A stretch of 64,000 bases of DNA, taken from NCBI RefSeq assembly GCF_001854765.1, contig NZ_LJJE01000035.1:79581-143580 (forward strand), read 5' to 3'. Shown here one piece after another: positions 40,934 through 49,555 of this stretch. Position numbers and translations under genes: made by a program. A model generated the notes under the pieces. That model saw only the letters and a program-made list of their open reading frames with translations, did no database searches and had not been told where the DNA came from. Positions within the stretch are counted from its first letter, which is position 1. Every line of letters starts with the position of its first letter. Origin of the DNA: Vibrio sonorensis. Its GTDB lineage: Bacteria; Pseudomonadota; Gammaproteobacteria; Enterobacterales; Vibrionaceae.

Positions 40934-41122
40934 ATGGAAATGCGTGCCGTCTTGATCTTTCTTGTTTTACTACAAATAGTGATTGCGATGCAAAGCAGTG
41001 GATTACACCGTGCCCTTGCGGAGCTTACTGCTTTTTTACTGGTGGTTGTTATAGTCGTTCAACACAAAAAGAGCCGCCGACTAATGGTTGGTCAAAAGAA
41101 GCCAAGCCAAGGAAGTCATTGA
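40934..41122 (+). CDS. Possible small two-helix membrane protein
   Basis: The frame encodes about 62 residues with two hydrophobic stretches ([15 protein letters not shown] and [12 protein letters not shown]) and a basic tail containing KKSRR. This topology looks like a genuine small membrane protein. A GTG 24 bases upstream would extend it. It overlaps the 3' end of yeiH on the opposite strand, and I see no good ribosome-binding site, so confidence is limited. Family unknown. Confidence 0.4.
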   Translation: MEMRAVLIFLVLLQIVIAMQSSGLHRALAELTAFLLVVVIVVQHKKSRRLMVGQKKPSQGSH

Positions 41123-42009
41123 AATAATTGCCCACAGAGCGACACCAAACACCAGAGGCTGATGACCAGCCGCTTTGAGTTTGTCTACCGATACACTGCA
41201 ACCAATTAAGAACAGGCACAACACCAAAGTCTGTTTTGCCAGCCCAAAAATCACGTCGTAAATCGCCTCAAATTGCACAAAACTATCGCTGATGCCAATT
41301 GCTGCGCAATAGAAAAAGATAAAGTAGGGCAGTGCAATTTACGCGAGTCACTGCGAAAGATAACAGCGCTTAATAACGCGAGAGGAATGATCCATAGCGC
41401 TCTAGCCAATTTTAAGGTTGTGGCAGTTGTCAGTGCTTCTTCACCATAAGCAGAAGCGGCCCCAACAACCGAGGAGGTATCGTGGATGGCAATGGCCGCC
41501 CATGTTCCAAAAGTGTGCTGATCTAGCGAAAGGGCATGACCGATAACGGGAAAGATAAACAGGGCAAAAGCGTTGAGTACAAATACGGTCGCTAAAGAAA
41601 GGGCTATGGTGTCGTCTTTTGCTTTGATCGCCGGCGCAACGGCAGCGATAGCACTACCACCACATATAGCCGTACCACAAGAGATCAAATAGCCAGTGCT
41701 TTTATCTAAGCCCATCTTTCTAGCGATGACCCAGCCAAAACCTAAGGTGCCAATGATTGTCGCTAAGATCAGACCAATACCATCGCCTGTTACCTCTAGT
41801 GCCTGATCAAACTGAATACCAAACCCAAGTCCGACGATCGATAGTGCTAGCAGTTGCTTAGTCATTTTAGACAAAGGAAGTTGCTTAGGAACCCAGCCCA
41901 AGGAGGCGAGGAGAAAACCCACAACTAAAGCGGTCGGTGAGTTTACCCAAGGAGTAAAGCAAGCAGCGGCAGCAATAAAGAACAGGATCGTTTGGTGTTT
42001 ATCGTTCAT
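41081..42009 (-). pseudogene. yeiH: YeiH-family (UPF0324) putative sulfate exporter-like membrane protein, -1 frameshift
   Basis: This multi-helix inner-membrane protein of the YeiH/Cons_hypoth698 family shows [21 protein letters not shown], the signature [17 protein letters not shown] and [15 protein letters not shown]. After FRSDSRK the frame goes off. The proper ending [10 protein letters not shown]... [20 protein letters not shown]... is in the next frame, explained by TTT at 41338-41340 (plus strand) where TTTT is expected. Several in-frame starts exist; I used [11 protein letters not shown]. Substrate is not established. Confidence 0.85.
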
Positions 42010-42116
42010 TGACATCAGAATCAGCGGCAAAAATACATTTTAGCGGAACGCTTGATTCAAGTAAGTATGTATGTTTTGAACATGCGTTCAGAAAAACTGA
42101 ACGCACATAAAAGTCG

Positions 42117-43991
42117 CTATTGCCAATCTCCGCGCAGAGTGGAGACTTTTTCGAACATGACGCTGGTAGTGGCATCTTTAGGGGGAACGGGTTCGCCCGC
42201 CTCGATTTCGATTCGCGACCAAAAGCGAGAAGGTAACCCCTTACATGCTGAACCTTTAAAGCGACTGAAATAACTGCCCCACATGCCTTTTAGCGCAAGT
42301 GGGATAACAGGGACAGGACTGCGCTTAAGAATTAAATCCATACCGCGCATAAAGGGACCCATTTCACCATCTGAAGTTAAGTGGCCTTCTGGGAAAATGC
42401 ACACAATATGTCCATCTTTTAACGCTTGTTCGACTTGGTTGAACGCTCTTCTAATCGAGCTGCGGTTACTCGCCGAAATGGGGATTACCCCAGCTCGATT
42501 GAGGAAACGTCTCAACGGGGGCAAGTTGGCGTACTCTTCTTCCATGACAAATCGAATAAGTCGAGGACAAACGGCACTAAGAAGCAGCGCATCCATATAA
42601 CTGACGTGGTTACACACAATAAGCGCGCCGCCATTTTCAGGAAGGTGATGCAGGTTTTTATGATTAACACGATACATGGTATGAGTCAGGATCCAAACCA
42701 AGAATCGAGTAACAAAAATAGGGACTTGCAAGAAGAGATATAAAGTGACTAACAAGTTCAGTATGGCTAGCAAAGTGAACAACTGAACAATGCTCATCTC
42801 CAATATGCTAAGGCAGACAATACCAAGAATCGCGCTACCGACCATAAGGAGAGAGTTGTATATATTTAGCGCAGCGATGGTTTGAGCGCGTTCGGTTGGT
42901 TTTGCTCTTTGTTGCAGTAATGCGTAAAGCGGGACGATAAACACACCGCCCGATGCGCCTAACATCAATAGGTAAAAGAACAGCGGCCAAAGCGCTTGGT
43001 AACCAACAAAGCCTGTAAACGAATCAAAGCTAGGTAGACTTTCGGGGATTGAAGTCGCCATCAGATACCCAAAAATTGTAATACCAAAACTGCCGATAGG
43101 GACAATCCCCACTTCAATACGGTGGTTAGAAAGTTTGTCACAAGCCAGTGAACCAACCGCAATACCAACTGAGAAAAGCGCTAAAAGGAAAGAGACAGCA
43201 CTCTCATTGCCGTTTAAATGGATCTTAGTGAAGTTAGGGAACTGAGTAAGGTAAGCAGCCCCAAGGAACCAAAACCAGCTAATGGCCATGATTGAGAGAA
43301 AGATAACTCGATCTGACTTGGCAACCCTTAACGTCTGTTTAGTGTGTTTTATCGGTTGCCAGCGAAAAGATAAATCGGGAGCACTAGCCGAAGCTTTTGG
43401 AATAAAACGGCTAGAAAAGTAACCACACAAGGCAAATAGAACGACGCAAAAGGCCGCAACATATTTGGCACTTTCAGCGGAAGCGATCATACCCGCGCCA
43501 AGGGTTCCTATTAAAATGGCGAGAAACGTGCCCGTTTCAACCAATGCGTTTCCCGGTACGAGCTCTTGTGGCTTTAGTTGCTGGGGTAAAAGGGCGTACT
43601 TTACTGGTCCAAAAAACGCTGACTGAGTACCCATCAAAAAGAGTAGCAGTAATAGAATGAGGTAACTTTCAGTGATAAAACCGATAGCCCCTAAAGTCAT
43701 AATGCCAATTTCTGCCAGTTTAACTTTGCGAATAAACCATGATTTTTCGTACTTGTCGGCCAATACACCCGCTGAGGCAGAAAAAAGGAAAAAAGGCAGT
43801 ATAAATAGGCCTGCGGCTAAGTTAATAAATAAGTTGCTCGATACTGGTAGGACACCTGCACCGGCGAAAGCGACGAATAACAGCAAGACGTTTTTAAAGA
43901 TATTGTCGTTAAAAGCGCCGAAAAACTGAGTGACGAAATAAGGTAGGAAGCGTCGCTGTCTTAACAGAGAGGCTTGGCTGTTATGTGGCAT
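42117..43991 (-). CDS. MFS transporter fused to a PlsC-type acyltransferase (LplT/Aas-like arrangement)
   Basis: The 624-residue protein has about twelve membrane segments (roughly 10-410; RRFLPYFVTQFFGAFNDNIFKNVL is the family start) related to LplT. A PlsC lysophospholipid acyltransferase domain (about 440-620) follows, with NHVSYMDALLL (HX4D) and FPEGHLTSDGEM. In E. coli, LplT imports lysophosphatidylethanolamine and Aas re-acylates it. Here both activities may be joined in one chain (inference). There is no AMP-ligase domain. The adjacent TetR gene, 15 bases upstream and co-directional, may control it. Confidence 0.85.
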   Translation of the reverse strand: MPHNSQASLLRQRRFLPYFVTQFFGAFNDNIFKNVLLLFVAFAGAGVLPVSSNLFINLAAGLFILPFFLFSASAGVLADKYEKSWFIRKVKLAEIGIMTLGAIGFITESYLILLLLLFLMGTQSAFFGPVKYALLPQQLKPQELVPGNALVETGTFLAILIGTLGAGMIASAESAKYVAAFCVVLFALCGYFSSRFIPKASASAPDLSFRWQPIKHTKQTLRVAKSDRVIFLSIMAISWFWFLGAAYLTQFPNFTKIHLNGNESAVSFLLALFSVGIAVGSLACDKLSNHRIEVGIVPIGSFGITIFGYLMATSIPESLPSFDSFTGFVGYQALWPLFFYLLMLGASGGVFIVPLYALLQQRAKPTERAQTIAALNIYNSLLMVGSAILGIVCLSILEMSIVQLFTLLAILNLLVTLYLFLQVPIFVTRFLVWILTHTMYRVNHKNLHHLPENGGALIVCNHVSYMDALLLSAVCPRLIRFVMEEEYANLPPLRRFLNRAGVIPISASNRSSIRRAFNQVEQALKDGHIVCIFPEGHLTSDGEMGPFMRGMDLILKRSPVPVIPLALKGMWGSYFSRFKGSACKGLPSRFWSRIEIEAGEPVPPKDATTSVMFEKVSTLRGDWQ

Positions 43992-44006
43992 TGCATTTCC
44001 TTATGC

Positions 44007-44597
44007 TTACCAATTGCGTAGGTAATTAGAAAGTAGATTCTCAATTAAAACCTTACCGTCAACAGGCTCGGCTGCAAAGAACTTATCATCAACACTTAAC
44101 AAGGTGATTCCGTGAACACCCGACCACAATACTCGGCTGGCTTGCAAAACTTCAGCTTCGCTTCGGCTTGGCGCAAGCACTTTAAGAAGACCTTCCAGCA
44201 TGCCCGTCATACTATCGATGCGGTTTTTTTGCCATTCGGGAAGCACTTCACCGTTCATTTTATGTTCGAAAATCAGTTGCCAGCGGTATCTATTTACTGT
44301 AGCAAAGTCGTGATAGCAATAGGCGAGTTGATAAAGCGCTTCGTTGGGATCTTGGCTTTGGCTGACAACTTCTTGGGCTTGTTCACTAAGCTCGTCCAGC
44401 GTTTCAGCGACGGCGTGAAGAAGCAAGAGATTGTAGTTGCCAAATACATTGACAAGTGTGCTTGGTACATAACCAATCATAGTAGCCACTTTCCTAAGGC
44501 TTAACTCGTGATACGAGTGATCGTTTAGGAATTCTTTGACAGTTTTAAGGGTGAGGGCAATCAACTCTTCCCGCGTGTGATCGTTTCTTCGTGCCAT
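44007..44597 (-). CDS. TetR-family transcriptional regulator
   Basis: The 196-residue protein has an N-terminal TetR HTH (LTLKTVKEFLND... LSLRKVATMIGYVPSTLVNVFGNYNLLLLHAV). The C-terminal ligand-binding domain is the TetR_C type. It is the first gene of a two-gene operon with the MFS-acyltransferase fusion, so it probably regulates membrane-lipid turnover or export. A palindromic site lies just upstream (44604-44639) and could mediate autoregulation. Confidence 0.88.
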   Translation of the reverse strand: MARRNDHTREELIALTLKTVKEFLNDHSYHELSLRKVATMIGYVPSTLVNVFGNYNLLLLHAVAETLDELSEQAQEVVSQSQDPNEALYQLAYCYHDFATVNRYRWQLIFEHKMNGEVLPEWQKNRIDSMTGMLEGLLKVLAPSRSEAEVLQASRVLWSGVHGITLLSVDDKFFAAEPVDGKVLIENLLSNYLRNW

Positions 44598-44603
44598 AAC
44601 TAA

Positions 44604-44639
44604 CTAATTAAAATGAACAACGTTCAATATTCTAATTAG
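44604..44639. promoter_or_regulatory. Nested inverted repeats upstream of tetR, candidate operator
   Basis: An inner repeat TGAAC-AAC-GTTCA (44614-44626) is nested, slightly off centre, inside an outer one with CTAATTA (44604-44610) and TAATTAG (44633-44639). It begins seven bases upstream of the TetR start. The symmetry and position fit autorepression by this regulator. Confidence 0.6.
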
Positions 44640-44838
44640 GCATACCGAGTATCGTCAACTAAAGAGAGTTAAGTTTGCAATATTCTGATACATGAAAAAC
44701 ATTAATCGCTACTTTATTAATTTTAGAAGAGGGTTATGATAAAAATGACAGGGTATTTTATCGGGCTACAGTCGCAGATTGATAGATTGGTTCAATATCT
44801 TATTGAAATAGCATCAAATTTAACCTTGAAGGATATTC

Positions 44839-45711
44839 ATGAAACGTCTTTTTTCACTGGTCGCTCTGCTGATGGTTTCTGTCGCAGTCGCACCCATTGC
44901 AGAAGCGAAAAAATTTGGCGGTGGTAAAAAGTCATTTGGCAAAAGCCATAAGACGGCACCGGCACCTAAGCAAGAGCAGAAAAACACCAACACAATAAGC
45001 AAAGATCAAACAGGTAAAACTCAGTCATCGAGCAAAAAAGGTTTGATGGGCGGATTGCTTGGCGGTCTACTCGCTGGTGGCCTTTTAGCGGCATTTTTTG
45101 GTGGAGCATTTGACGGTATTCAGTTTATGGATATCTTGATCCTTGGCCTGATTGCTTTTGTTATCTTCAAACTGCTGAAAAACGTACTTGGTGCTAAGCA
45201 GGGTAGTATTAACCAGCATCGCCAGCAGGCGGCGTACGGGGGCAATGCTCCTAGGTTTGAACAACCTAACGTGCACAACTTTGAGCAGCCTCAATCTGGT
45301 CTAAATGGCGGTTTTGGTTCGCGTACAGATGTGCCTCACAACTACCCACCGGGCTTTGACAAAGTTGCTTTTGTAGAAGGTGCCCGTGAACACTATCGCA
45401 TCCTTCAAGGCGCGTGGAACCACAATCAGCTAGACAAAATCGAAGAGTACGTATCTGCAAGCTTGTTTGAAGATTTAAAGTCAGAGCGTGCCAAGCTAGA
45501 TGGTGATCAACATACCGATGTGATGTATGTGGACGCAGAGATTGTCAGAGCAGACTATGACGCTCAAACGGCGCAGTTAAGCATACAATTCTCAGGACGC
45601 TATCGCGATCCGGTAGAAGGTATCGAAGAAGATATCAGCGATATCTGGCATTTAGAAAGAGATCTTTCAACACAAAATTCGCCTTGGCTAATTGTCGGTA
45701 TTCAAGGCTAA
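44839..45711 (+). CDS. Tim44-like domain envelope protein
   Basis: The 290-residue protein has an N-terminal signal-like segment (MKRLFSLVALLMVSVAVAPIAEA, ending near residue 23). A Lys/Gln-rich linker, a glycine-rich stretch (GLLGGLLAGGLLAAFFGG) and a second membrane helix (FMDILILGLIAFVIFKLL, about 90-108) follow. A C-terminal Tim44-like domain (about 170-290) shows FVEGAREHYRILQGAWN. It resembles E. coli-type Tim44-domain proteins of unknown role; the domain often binds membranes. A strong terminator follows. Confidence 0.82.
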   Translation: MKRLFSLVALLMVSVAVAPIAEAKKFGGGKKSFGKSHKTAPAPKQEQKNTNTISKDQTGKTQSSSKKGLMGGLLGGLLAGGLLAAFFGGAFDGIQFMDILILGLIAFVIFKLLKNVLGAKQGSINQHRQQAAYGGNAPRFEQPNVHNFEQPQSGLNGGFGSRTDVPHNYPPGFDKVAFVEGAREHYRILQGAWNHNQLDKIEEYVSASLFEDLKSERAKLDGDQHTDVMYVDAEIVRADYDAQTAQLSIQFSGRYRDPVEGIEEDISDIWHLERDLSTQNSPWLIVGIQG

Positions 45712-45740
45712 TCTCTGATATTTGACTGATTTTAAAAACA

Positions 45741-45770
45741 AGCCCAGACAGATGTCTGGGCTTTTTCTTT
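45741..45770 (+). terminator. Terminator of Tim44-like gene
   Basis: Stem AGCCCAGACA-GA-TGTCTGGGCT followed by TTTTCTTT. Confidence 0.88.
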
Positions 45771-45821
45771 ATGGATGGAGTACTCTATTAAAATCAGTCT
45801 AATAATTAAAGAGGAAGCAAA

Positions 45822-46142
45822 GTGGCCGATTTCAAATATAAACAGTTACCACAAGCGGAGCAGGATGCACTTGATGCGGCTGTATTTCGTCGACTACTCG
45901 CCCATTTGGATAGCAACAAAGACGTGCAAAATATTGACCTAATGATATTGGCTGGGTTTTGTCGAAACTGCTTTAGCAAGTGGTATACCGCAGAGGCTAA
46001 AGAAAGGAATTTAGAGCTTGATATCGATGATGCGAGAGAGCGCGTTTACGGAATGACTTATCAAGAGTGGAAAGAAAACCATCAGCTTCCAGCGACGCCA
46101 GAACAGCTTGCGGCTTTCGAAGCCAAACAAGCGAAAAAGTAA
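45822..46142 (+). CDS. DUF1244 family protein
   Basis: The 106 residues show the family core: AVFRRLLAHLDSNKDVQNIDLMILAGFCRNCFSKW, with CxxC at about 47-50, and YGMTYQEWKENHQ. The function is unknown; the CRNC motif could bind metal. The start is a GTG with a GAGGAAG ribosome-binding site. A terminator follows directly. Confidence 0.85.
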   Translation: MADFKYKQLPQAEQDALDAAVFRRLLAHLDSNKDVQNIDLMILAGFCRNCFSKWYTAEAKERNLELDIDDARERVYGMTYQEWKENHQLPATPEQLAAFEAKQAKK

Positions 46143-46149
46143 ACAATGA

Positions 46150-46174
46150 AGGGAAGCGAGTGCTTCCCTTTTTA
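46150..46174 (+). terminator. Terminator of DUF1244 gene
   Basis: Stem AAGGGAAGC-GAGT-GCTTCCCTT followed by T residues. Confidence 0.82.
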
Positions 46175-46192
46175 GTGCAACAAAGGTGTAGC

Positions 46193-46645
46193 TTACTGTT
46201 TTATCAAGCGATACTTATCGGCAAGTGGGCCCTGAACTTTCTGTCCGTGAATGTCGAGCTTCCATAGCTGGTTTTCAGCCACAAAGTAGTGATTGATTGC
46301 TCCAACGCTGTTGTCGAGAATTATCACGTTGCCGTCTCTGTTCCATTCAAAACGCCCGCTCGATGAAAACACCGCTTCGTCTTGACCTAGGTAACTCTCT
46401 TCCAGCGTGTAAGTTTGGTCGGAGTGTAGAGTGAGGCTGGTATCAATTCCAGTGCAATCGGCGCAGGGGAGTTGTCCGGTGTATACGCCATTCCAATCTA
46501 AGCTGTTGCGAGCAGAATGTGCCGGAAAATTCTGAGCTTGGGAAGGCTGCGCCTGTTGCTCAAATGGTGTCGCATCTTTGTTTGCTCCTCCACATCCCAC
46601 AAGGAAGATACTCAACACAATCGCGATTACATAGGATGGTTTCAT
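46193..46645 (-). CDS. NlpE-like copper-resistance lipoprotein
   Basis: A lipoprotein signal peptide ends LVGC-GGA (lipobox Cys about residue 18). The mature 130 residues hold an NlpE N-terminal domain with the diagnostic GVYTGQLPCADCTGI, whose CADC pair is redox-like. A C-terminal beta-strand segment ends GPLADKYRLIK. E. coli NlpE signals outer-membrane adhesion and copper stress to CpxA. This copy lacks the C-terminal OB domain, so its role is inferred only. Confidence 0.82.
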   Translation of the reverse strand: MKPSYVIAIVLSIFLVGCGGANKDATPFEQQAQPSQAQNFPAHSARNSLDWNGVYTGQLPCADCTGIDTSLTLHSDQTYTLEESYLGQDEAVFSSSGRFEWNRDGNVIILDNSVGAINHYFVAENQLWKLDIHGQKVQGPLADKYRLIKQ

Positions 46646-46791
46646 CTATTTTCCTTCTTATCTCTGACGGTGGCGTAGCTAGAAGCCACGTTTTATAAAC
46701 AGTGGTTATTTATGGGTGATAGCTATTGAAACAACATACGTGTCTAGCACGCCGCTTATGTCAGAGTTTGTCAAAGAGAGCGTTAGTTTCT

Positions 46792-47274
46792 TTAAAACCC
46801 CCATGCCGTTGCAGTGAGATACAAGCCCCAGCCATAAATGCCATGGGTGATCAATGTATGAATCCTGTTCATGGTTGGGTTAGGCGTCTTTGCCGCAGCG
46901 AAGCCAAGGCCAAAGGCGGGTTGCATAATGAAAAACGGTACAACGCAGGTGAAAAGTCCGAACAGAGTAGGGGAAAGTGCGGTGGGTGACGTTAGCCAAC
47001 TTGCTTCTACAGCAAGCAAGAATACAAACGCGAACAGGATACCAGTGAAGTAGTGTAGTACCCAGCCAAATGCCATTTCGCCTTTAACTTTCTGCGCATT
47101 AACTATAGAAGGGTGAACAAACTGTCCTTTGGCAAACAAAGCTACCCAACGTCCGACAAGAGCATAGTTGAGCGCGGGGAGAGAAAGCAGTTTAAAACGC
47201 AGTATTCCCCAAATATCCATCACAATTGTCGCGCCTGCCCCTACGATGACGCTTTCAATAAGCAAATTAAACAT
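46792..47274 (-). CDS. DUF2938 family membrane protein
   Basis: The 160-residue protein has about four membrane segments (VIVGAGATIVMDIWG..., GWVLHYFTGILFAFVFLL, LFGLFTCVVPFFIMQPAFG, HGIYGWGLYLTATAW). It matches the DUF2938 family, with GKFVHPSI-like and HYFTG signatures. Its function is unknown. It diverges from the MerR-family gene, and its promoter has the 19-bp spacer typical of MerR-activated genes, so it is likely the regulator's target. Confidence 0.82.
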   Translation of the reverse strand: MFNLLIESVIVGAGATIVMDIWGILRFKLLSLPALNYALVGRWVALFAKGQFVHPSIVNAQKVKGEMAFGWVLHYFTGILFAFVFLLAVEASWLTSPTALSPTLFGLFTCVVPFFIMQPAFGLGFAAAKTPNPTMNRIHTLITHGIYGWGLYLTATAWGF

Positions 47275-47317
47275 GGCTCTTCTCCTATTTGATTAGTGAC
47301 TGCCTTTTGTTAAGGTG

Positions 47318-47348
47318 AGGTTACTACTTAAAGTTAACTTGAGGTCAA
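47318..47348 (-). promoter_or_regulatory. MerR-type promoter with 19-bp spacer driving the DUF2938 gene
   Basis: On the minus strand: -35 TTGACC, 19-base spacer, -10 TAACCT. The spacer carries the imperfect inverted repeat TCAAGTTAACTTTAAG, close to the SoxR-type box (CCTCAAG-TTAA-CTTGAGG). An elongated spacer with an internal dyad is the hallmark of promoters that MerR-family activators untwist. It lies two bases from the regulator's own start codon. Confidence 0.72.
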
Positions 47349-47350
47349 GT

Positions 47351-47755
47351 GTGGAAGAACTCGATATAGGAGAAGTGGCGAAAGTCAGTGGCCTTACTCC
47401 TGCCACGTTGAGATATTACGAGTCGATAAATCTGATACGTTCTATAGGCAGAAAGGGACTGAGACGGCAATATTCAAAAAATGTCATCGAAAAGCTAACA
47501 CTGATAGCGCTCGGTCAAAGTGGCGGTCTCTCTTTGACAGAAATTGCCAGTATGTTTGGGGCAAAAGGAGAGTTGAATATTGATCGTCCTAGCTTGATAG
47601 AAAAAGCGGACAGCTTAGATATAGAAATTGAACGTTTGACACTGGTGCGTGACAGTCTTCGCCACGTCGCTGATTGCCCGCACAAGAACCACTTAGAGTG
47701 TGCCTCTTTTCAAAAACTATTGAAAACAATGAGGCTGCTGGCTAACAAGAAATAG
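47351..47755 (+). CDS. MerR-family transcriptional regulator
   Basis: The 134-residue protein has the MerR HTH (LDIGEVAKVSGLTPATLRYYE), then a coiled dimerisation helix. A C-terminal pair of cysteines spaced C-x7-C (DCPHKNHLECASF) may sense metal or oxidation. The GTG start at 47351 has GAGG seven bases upstream. The alternative upstream start would place the coding region over the operator. It differs from SoxR in lacking the CxxC cluster, so the signal is unknown. Confidence 0.85.
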   Translation: MEELDIGEVAKVSGLTPATLRYYESINLIRSIGRKGLRRQYSKNVIEKLTLIALGQSGGLSLTEIASMFGAKGELNIDRPSLIEKADSLDIEIERLTLVRDSLRHVADCPHKNHLECASFQKLLKTMRLLANKK

Positions 47756-47787
47756 CAGCGCCCGTTGGGCACTGCTCAACACTTATT

Positions 47788-48852
47788 TTAAAGACTACCA
47801 GTCACTTCGAAGGTCTCAAGTTGATGCAGATAAGATGACAAGTCGCCAATGTTGGCTTTTATCCATTCTCGGTTGTAATAGGTGTCTAGGTAGCGTTCGC
47901 CGCTATCACAAAGAAGAGTCACAATAGAGCCTGTTTCTCCGCGTGCTTTCATTTCACTTGCCAACTGAAGAACGCCGTACAAGTTCGTCCCGGTGGAAGC
48001 GCCCGCTTTTCTTCCTAGAATCTTTTCTAACCAATGAATGGTAGCGATGCTCGCTGCATCATCGATTGTCCGCATCTCGTCAATCACACCGGGAATAAAA
48101 CTCGGCTCGACACGAGGTCGACCAATACCTTCAATTTTACTACCGCAATCACCGGTAATTTCGGCATTTCCTGTTCGAAAGTATTCGTGGAATACTGAGT
48201 TTTCAGGGTCGACGACACAGAGCTTGGTCGAGTGTTGTTGATAGCGTATAAAGCGACCTATAGTCGCCGACGTCCCCCCTGTACCTGGACTCATCACTAC
48301 CCAGCTAGGAATTGGGTAACGTTCCTTTTGCATCTGGCCGAAGATTGAGTTTGCGATATTGTTGTTGCCTCGCCAGTCTGTAGCTCTTTCTGCGTAGGTA
48401 AACTGATCCATATAGTGACCGTTTAACTCTTTCGCCAAGCGTCGTGATTGCGCATAGATTTCATCAGAACGTTCCACCAAGTGTGCTTGGCCGCCATAGA
48501 ACTCAATCTGCTCTATCTTCTTTTTCGCGGTGCATTTAGGCATAACGGCGATAAAAGGCAGACCCAATAACCTTGCAAAATAGGCTTCTGAAACCGCAGT
48601 ACTACCGGAAGACGATTCGATGATTGTAGTTTCGGGACCAACCCAACCGTTGCATATCGCGTATAGGAATAGAGAACGAGCAAGGCGGTGCTTTAGCGAG
48701 CCAGTAGGGTGCGTACTTTCATCTTTTAAATAGATATCAATACCCTGAAAACTCGGTAATTCTAGCTTAATTAAATGAGTATCTGCAGATCGTTGGAAAT
48801 CGGCTTCAATCTTAGCGATCGCTTGATTAATCCAGTTATGGTCAGTACACAT
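47788..48852 (-). CDS. PLP-dependent cysteine desulfhydrase (Cds1-like, cysteine synthase superfamily)
   Basis: The 354-residue fold-type II PLP enzyme starts [16 protein letters not shown]. It shows the PLP Lys in [15 protein letters not shown], an [15 protein letters not shown] substrate-loop, [12 protein letters not shown] (phosphate cradle) and [15 protein letters not shown]. The frame is open another 92 codons upstream, but that part has no homology and overlaps decR's regulatory region. It resembles Cds1-type cysteine desulfhydrases, which make H2S, pyruvate and ammonia. DecR next door supports a cysteine-detoxifying role. Confidence 0.82.
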   Translation of the reverse strand: MCTDHNWINQAIAKIEADFQRSADTHLIKLELPSFQGIDIYLKDESTHPTGSLKHRLARSLFLYAICNGWVGPETTIIESSSGSTAVSEAYFARLLGLPFIAVMPKCTAKKKIEQIEFYGGQAHLVERSDEIYAQSRRLAKELNGHYMDQFTYAERATDWRGNNNIANSIFGQMQKERYPIPSWVVMSPGTGGTSATIGRFIRYQQHSTKLCVVDPENSVFHEYFRTGNAEITGDCGSKIEGIGRPRVEPSFIPGVIDEMRTIDDAASIATIHWLEKILGRKAGASTGTNLYGVLQLASEMKARGETGSIVTLLCDSGERYLDTYYNREWIKANIGDLSSYLHQLETFEVTGSL

Positions 48853-48976
48853 AGAGCTTCTCCTCAACTTCTTATAAGGTAACTTTACCCACTGTTCAGG
48901 AGAAAAACTTTGCAAGTTTTTCCTTGTGTTGGCTATATTGTAGAAAAATTTTCTAATTTGATTGTGGATTGTACAA

Positions 48977-49444
48977 ATGAATTTGGATGCAACGGATAAA
49001 AAACTACTTATCTTGTTACAAGAAGACGCGACACTGTCACTTAATGAACTAGCCGATGCGGTAAATTTGACAACAACTCCGTGTTGGAAGCGTTTAAAAA
49101 GGCTAGAGGAGTCTGGGGTTATAGGCAAAAAAGTAGCACTATTGGATCCTGAGCAATTGGACCTGTCGTTTACCGCCTTTGTGTTAGTAAAAACCAGTGA
49201 CCACTCCCATGAGTGGTATAAAGAGTTTGTGTCTACAGTGACAGATTACAAAGAGGTGATGGAGTTCTACCGTATGGCTGGTGAATACGACTACATGATG
49301 AAGGTTCAGGTGAAAGATATGAAAAGCTTTGATCTGTTTTACAAGAAGATGGTCAACTCAGTAAAAGGTATTTCTAACGTCACTTCCACGTTTGCCATGG
49401 AACCGCTTAAATACACTACATCTTTGCCGTTATCTTCTGCGTAA
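48977..49444 (+). CDS. decR: DecR, Lrp/AsnC-family cysteine-responsive activator
   Basis: The 155-residue protein closely resembles E. coli DecR (YbaO): [51 protein letters not shown] and [13 protein letters not shown]. DecR activates a cysteine desulfidase operon in response to excess cysteine. It is divergent from the Cds1-like gene with about 124 bases between starts, so it probably activates that gene. The ATG used sits 5 codons inside a longer frame. Confidence 0.9.
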   Translation: MNLDATDKKLLILLQEDATLSLNELADAVNLTTTPCWKRLKRLEESGVIGKKVALLDPEQLDLSFTAFVLVKTSDHSHEWYKEFVSTVTDYKEVMEFYRMAGEYDYMMKVQVKDMKSFDLFYKKMVNSVKGISNVTSTFAMEPLKYTTSLPLSSA

Positions 49445-49555
49445 TTCACCAAGTGTAAAGATACGTAAGGGGGTGCAAAGCAGGGTAAACCTACTTTCGC
49501 CTTTTACATGCATCTTCTAGCCTTAGCTTTATCAAAGATTGATAAGGTGAATAGA

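Noticed and set aside
46726..46989. Plus-strand frame opposite the DUF2938 gene
   Set aside because: Antisense shadow; composition reflects the reverse of a hydrophobic protein.
48853..49128. N-terminal extension of the cysteine desulfhydrase-like protein
   Set aside because: The extra 92 codons are Ser/Phe-rich, antisense to decR and without family homology; the shorter start fits the superfamily.
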